A stretch of 64,000 nt of DNA, taken from the NCBI RefSeq assembly GCF_964340395.1, contig NC_135553.1, forward strand, positions 13,468,501 to 13,532,500, in the 5' to 3' direction. Position numbers and translations under genes: made by a program. The notes beneath the pieces were generated by a model, which was given only the letters and a program-made list of their open reading frames with translations, had not been told where the DNA came from and did not search any database. The DNA comes from Glandiceps talaboti. Its lineage: Eukaryota; Hemichordata; Enteropneusta; Spengelidae. Shown one piece after another: positions 1 to 15,790 of the stretch (positions within the stretch are counted from its first letter, which is position 1; each line of letters opens with the position of its first letter).

Positions 1-3000
1 CGTACTCTCGCCGTTCATGCCACGCTAGATCTACGGCTAGCTTCCACTGGGAGCCCTTGCTTTTAGTGACTTAGACTAATTACAATGCAACTTGGTATCA
101 GAAAGTGTATATTTTTTGCGTTACTCATGGAGTTACCCCCGGGTGTGTATCCTTCGAAGTATGTATTGAACCCTTTAAACCACCCAATGGGGTTTGGTTA
201 TGTATACATACCTGTGATTGCACGCGATGAAGCAAATAACAAATGCATATTTAAATTTCAAATTTTACACAAAGTTGTCATGTATCATGAAGCATCCTAT
301 ACACAACTCTTTTTCTTGATAGGTAACCTGTTTTCTGAATGAGCTCAGTAAATGTCACCCAGCATTATACACGGATAAACATCAGATATACCTTCCCACA
401 CAGACTATTTTAAACTTGATTACTTGTAATGTCATGTTGTTTCCTTCAAGTCATAACGCATCTCGTCATGAAAACATTCAGAAGTGCTTTTGCATTAATT
501 CTTTAATCTCTTATAGGAAATTTTAATATATTACAATTTTCAGAAAATAGTCATTATAATATTCACAAACACTTTTCTACTGCCCTGTATACCTCTACCA
601 TACATCGTCATGTACAGCAAACTATTCTTTCAAAGAAAAATCCCGAAGATGAGGTTATATGTAACATTCTCCAAACCAACGGTAATGTTTGACAAGGTAC
701 ACAATGATAGCTACCATACCCCTGATTGGAGAAGACGTTAACCATTTGTTTGCAAAAGTGTAGAAAATTAATCTCATCTGTCTGGGCTATACTGTAATGG
801 TAGGGCTTCAAGTTGTCCAAAGATGTAAGTATATATACCTGGCTGCCCTTACTGTAAACGGAAGTTTCTCCAATTAATACATACTAAAAGCTTCACTATC
901 TAGAATCTTGATAAACATTCATTGCATGATAACATAAGTTGATGATTAGCAAACCTGTAATTATAAATTCAGCTGGTACGTCATTCCCTACTTAATAATG
1001 AAGCAAATGCAATCTATCCTGCTTAACTTGCTGTTGTTTTGAATGGTAACATATTTGTAATTGCAATATATCTAATTATGACGTTCATACCTGGATGATT
1101 GAGAACATCATTACCTACTTCTTTTTTCAATTATTTCAGGGCTGATCCGTTTACCTTGTATCACTTCTTATTGCATGTGCATTTACCTTCAGTGTCTATG
1201 CCTATGATTATTGAATAAACCTCCTTGAACACAGAGACACTGTATATGTGCATATGTAAAGTTAACATCTGTGCATATGTGAAGTTAGAGGCACATTAAA
1301 TACAACCAAAGTAGCTTTTATGGGCTTTTACTGTGCCAAAAAGGTTGAAAAGAAAATTGATCAAGGCAACAACCAGACAATTTCACTTTATATGCTGTAT
1401 ATGAGGTGCATGTGAGATACTGCTACTTATGGAACTACCTTCAAGGCATACAAGTCTGTGTTATCTATGTTAATAACATCACCAATGACCATCCATATAT
1501 CTGTGCAATGTCTAAATGTCTAATTATTGATAACAATTATGCTTTAGGCTACAAACAAAACTTATCATAAATCCCACGAAATATTAATGATGTTTCACAA
1601 AATAACATTTATGGAAAAATATCTGACAATTGAAACAAATTTATTATTCATAACACCTTTCAGTAGATATAAAATATACATAAGAACTGCTGATTGAAAT
1701 TACTCCGGAGTTCTTAATCTATGCATTATGATTTCTATCTACATGAAGTACAGCCATAGAAAATATTTTTTATTTGTACTTAACTTTTTCAGGTAATAAA
1801 TGTTTAAAGTTGGTCATTTGAGTAATTTATGACTGTTTCAAACATACTATAGATTTCAATTTCGATGTAGCACTATAGGGCAGATGAGTCAATATAATCG
1901 GTGAAGCTAAATGCAGCTATTTACACAAATCGCTGATTTTCAGTACTTATCATGACTCTGAGCTATATACACAGTCATTTCTGAACTAGGCAGGTTTTGT
2001 GTAACCATGACAGGTTAACATGAACAAACGGCAAGGTTGAATGATTACAGTGACCAGTTTGTAATATTCGAATTGGTCGACCCAGCCTGGCCACTGCCAT
2101 TTCTGAATAAAGTCTGTATGCAAGATTTGAACCACAACTATGCCCAAATTGACTCAGTTGTCTATTGAAAACTGTCTACAGTTTTTAGGTCAGTGTTAGG
2201 GGTAATAACAACTCAAAAAGAGCTGAATACCTATGAAGCATTATAGTCTAACTGAGGTTCATTGTTATCATTACAGATCAAATATAGACATTACGTACAG
2301 ACATTGATTACGGATCAAATACAAGACAGTTAATCACAATCAACCTGAATTTACCACATGTTGAAATACTGTATTTTCATGATTTGTTCAACTTCCACAG
2401 CTACTTCACAGGATTAGTACATTTTGAAGCAGAATGAACCATTTCATCACATTTTACACCAACATATCAATTTTGCCTGAGGAGCATGCATCTGTTGTCA
2501 ACTCATACATGTAATGAGAGTTGAAAATTGCTGGAATAAAACAATCTTCTGAATGGAAGATATATGTATTTCAAAGACTTGGTTATTTAGGGCTGTTGAG
2601 CAAACGTGCACGCTAGTTTCCTGGGGCTGCAATTATGCTATATTTGAAGTGAATGACTACAAGAGGTTGTGCACACTACTTTTCATACTACAAAGAGTAT
2701 CAGCCAAATCAAAGTTGACATACTAATCTACATATCACATAGGTTCAATCTATCACAATAATCAGACCTTTTAAATTACACATTCTGTAATAAGCAATTC
2801 ATAGTCACTTTTTGAAAACAGGAAACTTGAGATAACATTTGATCAACACTGATGTCAAGCTGAGCTTAAATTTTTTTATCCTAGAGTCTCAACAACCTCG
2901 AATGGTCCATCTTTATTATACTTGTTACTCGGTCAATCTTGCCTAAAGAAAGTAATACACAGAAGTGAGCCTTCATGATGACTTTAAGTCCATACAAATA

Positions 3001-5251
3001 TCAGACATATAGATGAGACCATCTCTGTGTTCATTTCTCCCATTGGGGAGACAGTCAGTTGCTGGTGAAAAGAGCTGATTACATTGTGATTTTGCCTGTG
3101 AAACTGTAATCAGTTAGCAAATACCATGACCTGAGAACTTTCTGCACAATTTGAAGCTCATCAGCAGTTTACATTGACAAGCTATTTGTAGTCACAATAA
3201 GGTGAATCTAACCAAAAAACTACATTGAACCCCTTGTATGACCTAGTCGAGTGTAAACATCTGCTGATTTCACTCTCAACCCTATTATTGACACTTATTA
3301 CTAATGTCAAACCTTTTACCTGTAGTTAAATGACCATGAAACTTCTTGCCATCTGATTTGTGGTTTTATGAAAACCGACAATATAGCCTCAAATTTGTTA
3401 TGAATAATTTGAATATGTTTCTTTATCATGATCTCATGATAATCCAATTTATGTTACTAGATCAAGTATCGTGTAAAGACATTGTAATGAGGCCTCAACT
3501 ATTTCATTGCTGGCAACCACAAAGAAATTGCTATAAGTGTAAAATGTCAAAAAGGTGTCATATCCTTGAACAGAAAAACTCCTTTCATGCAATACCTTCA
3601 ATTCCATCTGGAATAGTTAATCTATTTTCTAGGTCACAGGTCTTCTCTAATACTCTAACAATTGGCAATTACGTGTTTGTACAGTTCAAACGCTCTTATA
3701 AGTAGACATCTCCCGACATGAATCATTTCCTAAGTTTTTTTTTCTTAAGAATACTGGTAGCAGTTTTAACCTATTTTCTCATTTGACCCCATTAGATGAA
3801 CTGATCATTACCTAGGAAGATGATACCAGTATCATGGTTTTATGTGATGATGAAGCAAAAAAAACATAAAGTGAACTTTCTTTAAATTGAAAAGCTTTTA
3901 ACCAGCATTTTCAATGATATAATGTACTATCTTGTCTAAATTGGTACTGTCACCAGTTTTGATTTAATTTGGATTTTAGATGTATTGATAGATATTACAA
4001 TTACTGTATTACAAACCTGAGTGTTTTTGTTTCATCATAATGACAAGATAGAGTACACTGAACATTCTTGAACAGAGTAGAATTAACCTAGTTTTAAGGT
4101 TACTGTTCAGTGCACTCGTCAACATGTTCTATATAAATGTTCCACTCACTACATCCCTATAAGCAAAAAAATGTATTCAATATATACTTTACACTGGGCC
4201 TTGAGCCTGATCTAAACAATATATAAAATAAAAAATATCTATATCTATAAAAATCACATCTTTCAGGTGTTTTATGCTGTTGTATAAAATAGGCACGTTG
4301 GTAAAATTACCTGCAGGGGAAACACAACTCATGTGGTTGCCTGAACTTGAAGAGGATGTGGGCGTATACTATAGGAGATCTGCTGTTTCAAAGTCAGAGG
4401 TTATAACATTGTGCTAATAGACAGTGAATTGCAAGCAAGTTTAATAATTGAATAGCTGTACCAGAAAAGTACTTGGCAAATCTTACAATAATATCCAGGC
4501 CTGTCTGACTAATGCTCCTTTTTAAGCAGGTTATTTGAAAGGGCTTCCTTCCTTGTCAGAGTATATCCTCATAGATATTTCCAGTCACCAGCCATCATCA
4601 TCCTAAGTTTTCAATATGACACACGCAGTTCAAACAGGAACTATAGAATGTTTTCCTTTTGTCGTTATGACAACCCACGGTTACACCAATGGTTTTGAGT
4701 CATAAATTGAAAATCACTGTTAATTTCCATTTCATTAAATTAAGTTTGCACAGGTAGACATATGTACTTATATCATGTATATGATTCTCTGATGTCTTTC
4801 TATATACAAGCTTAAAAAAAATTAATTAATTATTTAATAAACAATGTATGCACCTCCAAAGTAGAAGCCTTAATCTTTTTGTACATCATTTTGTTCTAAA
4901 TATCTGAGAATGGGATGGAATTCCCTTAACATAGTGAGTTGTTTATTTTCCTCCAGAATTGAATTAGAAAGTCATAACAGGATATTACACCAATCTGATT
5001 GAACTATGATGTAGGAATACAACTCGATTCCTTTAATTACCTTTATTTCCTTCATATTGTCACTTGGTCATGATTTCTTAATTCTGGGAGTGATCACCTA
5101 AGAAGCGATGCCTGAAACTAATTATGAAAATGACATTAATATTCATAGGATGTTTACCAAAACCTAATCAGTTCTTTCCACTATCAAAAGAAAAATGTGT
5201 TGTAAATTTCATTAGAATTGATGCAGCAGTTTTGTAGATATCAACAGGCAA

Positions 5252-5334
<83 letters not shown>

Positions 5335-5365
5335 CAAACAAACAAACAAACAAACAAACCAAAGA
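5252..5365. repeat. (GACA)n then (AAAC)n microsatellite
   Basis: Tetranucleotide runs GACAGACA... followed by AAACAAAC.... The Thr/Asp/Arg/Gln-rich and Cys/Leu/Ser/Val-rich frames here are artefacts. Confidence 0.9.
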
Positions 5366-5845
5366 CAAACAAAACTTTCATTATCCTTCCAGTCAGAAGG
5401 ATAAATAATGAGCAACACTAAGCAAAGACAATAAAGGTAAATGAAGGAATTGAGTCATATTTCTATATCAGATTTTAATCAGATTGAGAATGCATGAAAG
5501 TACAGTGCTCCCACTCCTTTGTTCAGTTAGTCTAAAGCTATACATGGTATCAAATCATCTCTAATCCCATCCAACTCAATGAGAAATCATAAATAAAGAA
5601 TTCTTCATGAAATGAGTAAACCACCAACTGTTAGAATAATGCAAACAATGTATAAGTAGCATCCATGAGCTGACAAATATACATGTACCATAGTTTATTT
5701 GGACATCATATAACTGCCTCAATAAACACTAACTTATTATTGGGCAGAAATCTGTGATTGATTAACAAAGTTATGATGTTAATGGCTGTGTGGGTGGCTT
5801 TGTTTGAACTTGAAATTTCATCTCAGGACATCATTGAGCTAGACG

Positions 5846-5935
5846 TAAAGAGAGATCTTGAGATTTGATGCCACGGATAGCACTAGACTGATAAAGAGAG
5901 ATCTTGAGGTTCAATGCCACAGATAGCACTAGATT
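5846..5935. repeat. Two-copy tandem duplication, about 46-bp unit
   Basis: TAAAGAGAGATCTTGAG...GCCAC(G/A)GATAGCACTAGA occurs at 5846 and again at about 5892. Confidence 0.65.
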
Positions 5936-6363
5936 ATGAACTACTGATTGTGTTAATACTACTATAGGTTGAAGACTTTAATAACAAAATCTATAAAACT
6001 AAGTTTCAAAATTGACATGTCCTTTGACTCTTCCACTCTTTCCCTAATAATATCAACAGAAATCCTACTTATTGAAAAACAAAACTTAACTCCAAATGTC
6101 AATTCATTATAAAAAGAATTCAATTATAGCTTTCATATAAATAGTACAAGTTTTCTGTCTAATATGAAAAGTACTGGGGGTTAGTAAGTCAAAGATAAAC
6201 GAAGTTCCATGCTGACATCTCGATAATCTAGTAAAAGGTTAATGGGGTAGAAGAAAGTAAATATATAATCCCAAAAAGTTATTATTTTATACATATAGCC
6301 AGGACAGTGAATAACAACACACAAAGACCTTTAATATTGAAGAGGTGTCAGAAATATATACCT

Positions 6364-6445
6364 CATAGAAATTTACAAATTGAAATTTTGAAGTTCCTTG
6401 GTTATTATCAATAACCTGATAGCTTTCAATTTGTAAATTTCTATG
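6364..6445. repeat. Hairpin with a perfect 22-bp stem
   Basis: CATAGAAATTTACAAATTGAAA (6364-6385) is followed 38 bases later by its exact reverse complement (6424-6445). The loop contains a second perfect stem, GGTTATT-ATC-AATAACC. Confidence 0.7.
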
Positions 6446-6663
6446 AATTTATGGATTATATCTTTTCATCACAAATATAATTTGCTCCTTAGCAAAACTG
6501 AATTAGAAGATAAAAGCAAATACTGTACGATGGATATTATTCTACCTGACCTTCTAAGTTATATATATATATAAATTATATATATTTAAGCCAAGGAATA
6601 AGGATGTTATAAGTCATTACTCAGAGCTTCATGCTTCCTCAGCGATCATCAGACGACCATGAG

Positions 6664-6757
<94 letters not shown>

Positions 6758-6782
6758 TATATATATATATTATATATATATA
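6664..6782. repeat. Long (TA)n microsatellite
   Basis: About 118 bases of nearly uninterrupted TA, broken by AAATT near 6754. Confidence 0.95.
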
Positions 6783-8217
6783 CTGTCTACAGTGTATATA
6801 CCGTTGATGGTCACTTATGTTTCTTTTAAGATATCTTGACATCATCTGAACTACTATGATAACATCTTGAAACAAATCTCTCATCAGAAAACCATGCACA
6901 ATTATGATAATATTTGTCAATATGACATCATTTTGAGGAAGTAAATAAATGAAAAGAAAATGTCAAAGTTAATTTCCTCTTTGGGCATTGCTGTTATACT
7001 GTGTTCTACCCAGATTCACTTCTGAATCAATATTAATATGTTAGCCTTTCCTGTGGCCATCTTACCTTTAGACACATTAGCTTAATATTTGAGGAGGGGT
7101 TAGATTTCAACTTCATTCCTGTACAAATTTGATGAAAGATTTTGTTTTCAAAATTCGTCAAAATAAATCATGGTATTCATGATTGTTCCTCTGTTGCAGC
7201 TACATCAAGACAACTCAAATTCAATTACTGTAACAGTAAATACAAAATAACTAAAAAGCCAGAATGACAACAATCTCTACTATAGGTAACAGTAATCATT
7301 CAATACAATACCTGTCAGGAATGTCAATATCATTCTTGTACACTTTCGCTTTGTGGAACAAGGTTTTGATCAACAGTCCCTGATGCCATTTACCTTATCA
7401 AGGTAACATACACTCAACTGCTTTTATTACTAATCAATTTGCCAATGATAGCAATGAAGATAGGCAGACCAAGATATACACTCTGAAGACATGATATTTA
7501 GGTTATATTCTACTATTGATCAAAGCCATAGAAAGTAAGTTCGATTTGTATATGTTTAAAGTTAACACTCGCATTGTCTTATGGATTCTTCTATTAGCTA
7601 AATGCACAATGGGCAGGAGTTAACCATAATAGAAAATTACACCGAAAATGGCCTACATATTAAGATTATCTGGAAAAAATATGGATTCCATATACCATTA
7701 TAAAAACATTTCACCTTCACAGCAAGGTCAGACTGTAATTAATCATACACATAAATGGAACACTAAGAGGTATACAATCTGAGGAAACATACGACATCCA
7801 CTGGGAAAACTGGTATTCACAAAAGAATTGATTTTACCTTAAGTATGCTTAAACTTGTTAACTTACATGTCGATTGACAAAGCTTCACTATATAACACCA
7901 CTCAAACAGCCAGTACATATTAGGAACTGCTACAGCTGATTGAGCATGTTCTGACATTCAACTTACACAACTGAAGGTCATAAAGACAACAAGGGTTTGG
8001 TGTGCTCTTTGTTCAACTTATATTTTTATCCTGAACTGTATCCGACTAAAGTGGTATTTATGGAGTTAACACAACTCATATTCACTGAAGACGCATCGCA
8101 TTAAAACCGTACTAAAATTAAGACTGTGCTACTTCTAAATATTTACACAATACAGTTACAGCTAGATTGACTTCAAGCTTTGTGCAAAGAGATGTGTAAG
8201 TGTATGTATAAATATAC

Positions 8218-8218
<1 letters not shown>

Positions 8219-8266
<48 letters not shown>

Positions 8267-8303
8267 TACATACATACATACATACATACATACATACATA
8301 CAT
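8219..8303. repeat. Compound (GACA)n(CATA)n microsatellite
   Basis: GACA repeats switch to CATA repeats near 8265. Confidence 0.9.
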
Positions 8304-10874
8304 TAAATCAAAGAGATAAAATCCAGAATATTTTGGCTAATTTAATATTCAGTCTCAACTAATCAGCTTTTCACATTATTCTCCTCATTAAAACATTATC
8401 AATACTTGCAGAGTGCTGTCTCTTTCATTAATGACATTTTCATAATTGAGTTAAAATGTAATTTCTCATCTGTAAGATGAAGAAATCTGATTCTTTGAAG
8501 TAGTAAATATGCATGCTTCACAAAAACGATACAACAGACTTCACAATGTTAAGATCATCTACCACTAGGTATTGAAAATCACTGAAAATGTGTCAAACAA
8601 TTTTCTCTGCGACAGATGAACACATTTAAAAGTTACATATTTCAATTTGGAATCCCCAAATGATAAGCCCACTGAGGCACAAAACTACACCGCATTTGTA
8701 CCCATTTAATGCTGTAATATGTACAATGTATGTAATTACAGGTTTTGATCAATTTTGTTTCGGTAATATTAATATCTTTTCTATATTTTTATTTTTATTT
8801 TTTAATCAGTTTTGTAAATATTGAACACATTCCACTTTCTGAGTGTCCGTAAATGGGGTAATCCTGTAGACATCTCGAAAACATAAAAAAGGATAAGACG
8901 AAATCAAGAACATATTTAAGTTAATGGTGAAATTTGGTTCAAGGACAAAGTTTTATACATGACTTCCTTTTACATAAACCAGTCATTTCAGTCATTAGAT
9001 GAATCACTTGCAATCTTAACACATACATGTATTTTTCATCTGAATTATTAAAATGACAATTGATGTAGAAATAGCTCTCTGTTAATATGCAATGCGTGCA
9101 CCTAGAACTTTAAACATTAAAGTAAACCTGTGTACTGTACTATTGTCTAATAATCACAACTTCTCATTGAATGAATGAGTTACCTCTCCAGGGTATATCT
9201 CTTGATCATGAATTTTCCATGAAAATTGACAATCTATATAGAGCATCGTGAGATTTCATGTAAAGGTGTCTGTCAATTAACATGCTTGATCTGTCCTCGA
9301 ACCACAATTCAACACATGATTATGGCAATGAGACATGCAATTGACTGTTCTGTGCACTACATAGAAGGTTAATTGGAATTTTTTGTTTTACTCTTCTGAT
9401 TAAACTTGCTAATGTCTGTTTTAGTGATTTTTAACAAAACACATTTAGGTAATTTGAATACAAATTGGGAGAGTGAATTTTTTTCTGATTTGGTTTCTAT
9501 GCCTTGCTTATCATAACACCATCCACATGGTACACATCAAGCAACTGACCAATGTGTGATCCTTTTTTTTATCCCTGACATGTTGGCACCACACTCTTGT
9601 AATGATATACATGTGTGATCTCAGTGTCTGTACACAATGTGTTATTGAAGGAACTGAACTCTAAAATTATATACCACACACTGTTAAATCATTTGTGAAA
9701 TATTCATCTGGAGAAGTACAGTTCTGTGCTGAATTAAGGAGCTATTTATATTACATAACTTGAGTTTCTATCACAAATGTGGCCAAGTTACATTAAAAGG
9801 AGCAATTGAAAAGTAGTGACAATTAACGACAGAGATACAGATGTACATATTAACTTCAAGCTTCAACACATATCATGTATATTGTGTTTAGCTTCCTTTG
9901 TTCTATTCACTTTTTTAAGCATCAACTGGCAGTGCCTGAAGGTGGCTATAGAAATGGGCCCTGTCCATATCTCTGTGCTTCCGTGTACATCATTAAAATA
10001 ACAATTCTGTTTCCCTGACATACACAATTTACAATGCAAGTATGACAAATATATTCAACAAAGTCAGGTCTTTTTTCAGGGAGTACTTCTAGAATTCGTG
10101 TATAAAATTCATCATCAGCCTATATCTGGGAGGCACACATGTTCTTGTAGTTTTGACATTTTAAATCAGCTAAAACACTATTCTCATTGTAGCGTACTCA
10201 CCATTAATGCTGTAATGTTTTGAATCAATCAGTGAAGAATGTGCCTTTTTGTTACTTTCTAACAGGATTACTTACATTTCGACTCACTTCTTTTAGTAAG
10301 GTTTCATTTCCATTCCTAATCTTAATTACTTTTTAGACAAATATACACGGTTCATTGATTGTATTTATTCTATTCTATTCTATGAATACAAAAGGGAAAT
10401 CCCAACTCAACACATGATTTACTTATCCATAGACAATCTATTCACTACAATGTACTAATTTCACATGCATGTAGGATTTAACAGATCTTTCTGATCATCA
10501 CTAATTTAAGCGATGTCTGTCTGTTTGAAATAAATACATTTCAAGTAGTCTGTTAAGCTTCTTTCATTCAGTCTTTTTCATAACTCAATTCTCATGTCTA
10601 CAAATTAATGAAACACCAAAAATGACTCTTTTCAGAGAATTTTCCATGGAATATATATGGCGCCAACACGGATTATATTAAAGTCCCCCTATGATTTCTT
10701 TGCTTCTTAAAAAGAGGAAAATTAATGACCATTACAGAAAAATCTAATCAACAAAACCTGTCCTTTGGTGTGCCTTGTGGATGACTCACAATAGAAAAAG
10801 GGTTCGGAAAACAGCAGTAATAGAAATGACAATGCAAGCAAGTAGTAGGATACACTAGGAACTCTGTTCTTTAT

Positions 10875-10967
10875 ATGCATGTGCACTCCAACTTGTAACT
10901 GAAACTTACATCACACAAGAATGCACGCACACTCCAACTTGTAACTGAAACTCATATCACACAAGCA
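10875..10967. repeat. Two-copy tandem duplication, 46-bp unit
   Basis: ATGCA-GCACTCCAACTTGTAACTGAAAC...CACACAAG begins at 10875 and again at 10921. Confidence 0.65.
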
Positions 10968-13900
10968 ATTTTGATTTGATCGTCTGCCTTATCGGCGGGC
11001 TGCGTGCTGATTGGTTGATTATGTATGACGTATGACTATATAATGAGTTCATCAGAAACGGCAACAATGTTAACAACAACAACGTATAACACAAATATGA
11101 ATATGAATCAATAAATGTAATTCACGACATGCCTAAAGGATGGCTATAGACATTTACAAAAGGTAGGTTTCTTGATATTTCGAAGTGGAATAATTGATAA
11201 AAATCACTGTAGCAACAAGAAATAAATGTATGCCAGAGGCAAGTTCTGTATCAGTAAACCAACATGTAACATGTTTTTGCCAAACTACACACAAAAAACA
11301 TGCATCAAGTCAAACTTCAAATGTTTGAATAAGTCTTCAAGAAAATTACTTATTTCATGACATTACTTTGCTATCTTTAAGTCTGTAGGTCTGATGGCAC
11401 ACATTTGCAATGCTTAATACACAAGGCAGGAAAGTGTGAGTTCTGTTGAAGTCGAGCATGTATCTGAGCAAAGTTATAATTTTTGGCTGCAGTTCTGGAA
11501 GTTTAATACAATGAATGGTTCACAGTTGCCATCTGACTTAAATTATCATTCAGACTGTTACAGTATGATTATAAAATTGAAAATACGAGCAACATGTACA
11601 CATGCACTTCCTCTTTAAAAATGTATTAATTACTTTCTTTATTTGTAAATGACTGACTGACTGACCTGTTATTTTTGAGGTGTTGTGAGAAACACAACAT
11701 AAAGTGTTAAAATAATTGTTCATAATTAATGGAAAATCTCAAAACCCAATGATACCAGACTGAGTACAGTAGTCGCAACATGGAAAACCAATTAAAGCGA
11801 CAAAAACTGAGCTTACACATATTTTTTCACTTGGAGCATGGGAAAATACATGTTTTGCTTTATACTATACTCAGGCTAGTATAATGTTAAAGTTGATGTC
11901 AGCCTTTGATGCAATCAAAATGTCTTCTAGTGTTATTAGCACAGTTCTTGACATGATGGAAGTCACCTCAACATATATGTGACTGTAATTATTATGTTAT
12001 TCAAAGTGTTTTTGAATTCACATTTATTTACCAGAAATATATCACACTAATATCACTCATATATATTGGCATGTATTTCAACACACATACATGTAGTGTT
12101 ATATGAAATATATCAGGTTTGCATACAAATACATTATATCGGTGTACTTGTAACAATCCTCATGTAGATACCATCTGAATAATCCCACAAAAATTAATAC
12201 ATGAAGCCTCTGACTTTAATTTGAGTTGAAGGTTATTGACCAAAAACCACACTTTTAACTAATTTTCCAAACCTACAAAGTACATGTTCAATGCGAATAC
12301 CATTTTGATTTGAACAAGTTCCTGGCTAGAGATCACAAGTGACATTCGAAGCCCATTTACTTTATTATAGTTTATACGTGCTGGTGAATGTCAATGATCT
12401 TGTGGCTTTAGATTCAAAAGTATTGAACATGTTGCTAACACCCACATACAGACTCTGCCATACACACACTGAACCACAGTTCAGTTGTGCTACAGAGAGC
12501 GACATGTAGATGTGTAGGTTGTATGCTTTGTCTAGTTTAACATTGACTTTCAATCACGACTGAGATTTTACCTCAAAGGCTATACACTGCAAAGAGCAAG
12601 TTGATGAGTACCTGCATAGAATGATTTCACCTGGAGGGGTTACTAGAACTGGGTGTATGAGTGCATTTGTTTGTAACATTTGTAACATCTCGTTTCCTGC
12701 AACTGAAGATAATTATCTCAATAGTTTTTTCAGAAACCTCATCCATGATATGACCTATGGACATCTTTAAGAAGTCATTTGTCAAAGGGAAGACCTGCAT
12801 CAATGGACAATTACTACCTGTATTGTCAACCATTTCGTCTATTCAAATTTGAAACACTTTGATGTAGGCGTACATAGAATACAGAAACTAATACACTTCT
12901 TGCATGCAGCCTTGATTTTATTCTAAGAAAATGCTACTGACAAGTTAAATCTCAACTGGTGTTAACTGATACTACTTGGCTTCAAGCAGTAACAATCACG
13001 TTATTTCTGTTGTAATCCATTAGCTTTCTGATCATTACCAAAATCCCTTTCCCCAATTATCAACCACATTGTTGTGATAATTTCAGTTTTAGGTACCTTC
13101 TGATGATGTATACCTGCCGTGCTTTGATTTATTGAATTTGAATACACAGTATTTTTGCTGTAGGTTTTATCCACAATTATGCAAAAAAACAAACATATAT
13201 GCTCAGAAAGCCTTTTAGTTCTATACGCCAGTACCAGTAACTTCTGCTATAGTTTGTTACCTTTTCTCCCTTGTAAACCAAACATTTACTGCAAATGGTT
13301 CAATCTAATATGTAATTAGCCTAATTACTTGTCACTGATTGTGTATGAACCAACAGACTGGACCATTTACCGTAATTGTTTGTGATAACATTATAGTTAC
13401 ATGGGAAGACACAGCATGACCATGGCATGGGCCGATTATGCTTCAGCATGTACAACGACCTAGAACTTGCACTTGACATTTACCAATCGCAATCAAGACT
13501 GACAGTCAACATTGTCATGATTACAAGATGGCAGACCAATATTCAAAAAATGGAAAAAAATGATAGCAAAATTATGTGAATTAAAACGTGAATGATCAGT
13601 TTGGTATCATTTTACCATAAAAATTATTCCAGTAAACAGTGTTCGAAAATGTTGAAGTTTATGAACTTGAAACCATAAGTGTATGTAGGGTGACCTTTTC
13701 TGTAAAAAAAAGCAAAAAAAACCTTGTTTACAGAAATGATATGAGATTAATCCAAATAAGTATGCAAATCAAATGTGCCATTATCATGTTTATCTTTCCT
13801 CAATTCAGACAGAGACCTGAAAATAGTTCACCACCAATATCTCTGATATATGCGTGAGCTAAAGATATGCACTTTGTGGAACTCAATGACAAACTCTAAC

Positions 13901-14605
13901 AACACATGCATTAGAAACACAATGTCTGAAGTCACAGTATAAGAAAACATTTCAACTTGACCAGAAATAATTGCTACTGAGCTTTTCAAATACGCTCAGA
14001 TAAAGTATAAATATGACATAACTTTGGATTGATAAATTTTTTATTCATTCTATTTCTCGGACATCACTATGTATTTGTACGACAAATCATTTGTCCATTT
14101 GTCAAATACACATTCAGTATATATATATGGGATCATAGCATGATTACTGTGTACGTGTATTGATCTACATTCAACTATCCATCCATTAGGATATTTGTTG
14201 ACATCCATCTGTGTCCATACTTTCTTTATTAACAGATCAGTTTCTTTATACTTCTTACAGTATACTAGCAGTTCCACTTACTGAGAGTTCATTAAAGATT
14301 CTGATGGGTTTGGAACGACGAAAACACATGCTGTATCAGTCTATTTTGGACACAATGCTATATTCCTAAACCTTTTCTAAACCTTGTCATCTTTACATAC
14401 GACTCTAAAGGAATGACAAACAGCTAGTTTGTAAGACATTGGTCTAGACTGTGCTTTGAAAGGAGTCTTGTCCATACTAATGCTATCACTAATCATTGCA
14501 TTTTGTTTATATACTTTTGGTTTGTTGGAGTTAAATTTTGCTGCATATTGAACTTCTCAGCATCATTCAACACAAATACATGGGTGTATGGTTTTGGAGT
14601 CTGGT

Positions 14606-14629
14606 GATATATATATATATATATATATT
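14606..14629. repeat. (AT)n microsatellite
   Basis: A 24-base alternating AT run. A (GGAT)n run of similar size lies at 14754-14779. Confidence 0.8.
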
Positions 14630-14753
14630 CTTATGAATGATGGATTGATTGATTTTTTTCAGAGATAACAAATCTTCATAGAAGACACACACACATTTCA
14701 CCATGCCTATAGCACTACTGAACCTTAGTTCAGTTGTGCTAAAAATGACATGT

Positions 14754-14779
14754 GATGGATGGATGGATGGATGGATGGA
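14754..14779. repeat. (GGAT)n microsatellite
   Basis: About six GGAT units in a row. Confidence 0.8.
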
Positions 14780-15790
14780 CACAAGCACAGATGGACAGGT
14801 GGACGGAGCGGATTTTTTATTCAGACTGTTTACAAATGGAAATCAACTCTGACCTGTTAAGCTAATCAGAATGGGTGGTTCATTTCCATTAAATGTGTTA
14901 TGTACATGCCAGGCAATAAAACAATGGAAAAGAGTTTAAAGTTACAGCTACAAAAAATTTTGGTTTTAAGCTTTTTGAAATGTTGACTTCTTGTCTACAC
15001 ACATGTACAGTTTCACTGTCCAGAATTTAAGTTCTAAATAACCATTTTATATATCCAAGAAGTTTATTGCAAGTTAGTACTCAATAATGCCAATATTAGT
15101 AAATTATTACTATACATCAATGTTCATGTACAGCTCTTACCAACATGAGTGCAGCTGTAGTTTGTGTTTGCTGGCCAATAGTTGTTCTGCCATTATAGTT
15201 GTAAATGTTTTGAGCCCAAACACAAAGTCCCTGACGTGAGATTAATTATGTACCTGTCTACTATCAACTTGTATACATCTATGTAAATTAGACTAAACAG
15301 GAGATTGTGACATCAAACAGACAAAGCCAATTAATATGTACATGCTACACTACATAAACTCATCTAACCTGTCTTGTCAAACACTCTCAAAACTAAAGTA
15401 CCCTGTCTTGGTAAATTATGAATGCAAATTTTCACAATATCAGCAAGACTGAATGCATAAGACCTAGTATCTATTTATTTCATTATCAAACTTACTTTGT
15501 GGAAGGAACGGTTGAAATTCTGTAACTATGGTTTTTGGTGGTTATCTTTCAGTTTCATAATTGGAATATTCTTACTAGATGCTCTTCCAAGTATGGATAC
15601 GGAGCTAGACAAAAGAAATTAGCTGCTATACATGTATACCACTTTCATCCATGGTCATTGACTTAATTGATAAATGTAAAATTGTGTCTGATGACTGATA
15701 ACGGACTCATTAGTTATTCATGATATACAATCTACCCAGTAGAAATCAGACTGTTCATCACAAATCGCATTAATTTAGTCTACTATAAAA

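Noticed and set aside
12627..12833. Helical-looking 68-codon minus-strand frame
   Set aside because: No flanking acceptor or donor, no recognisable family, isolated in gene-poor sequence.
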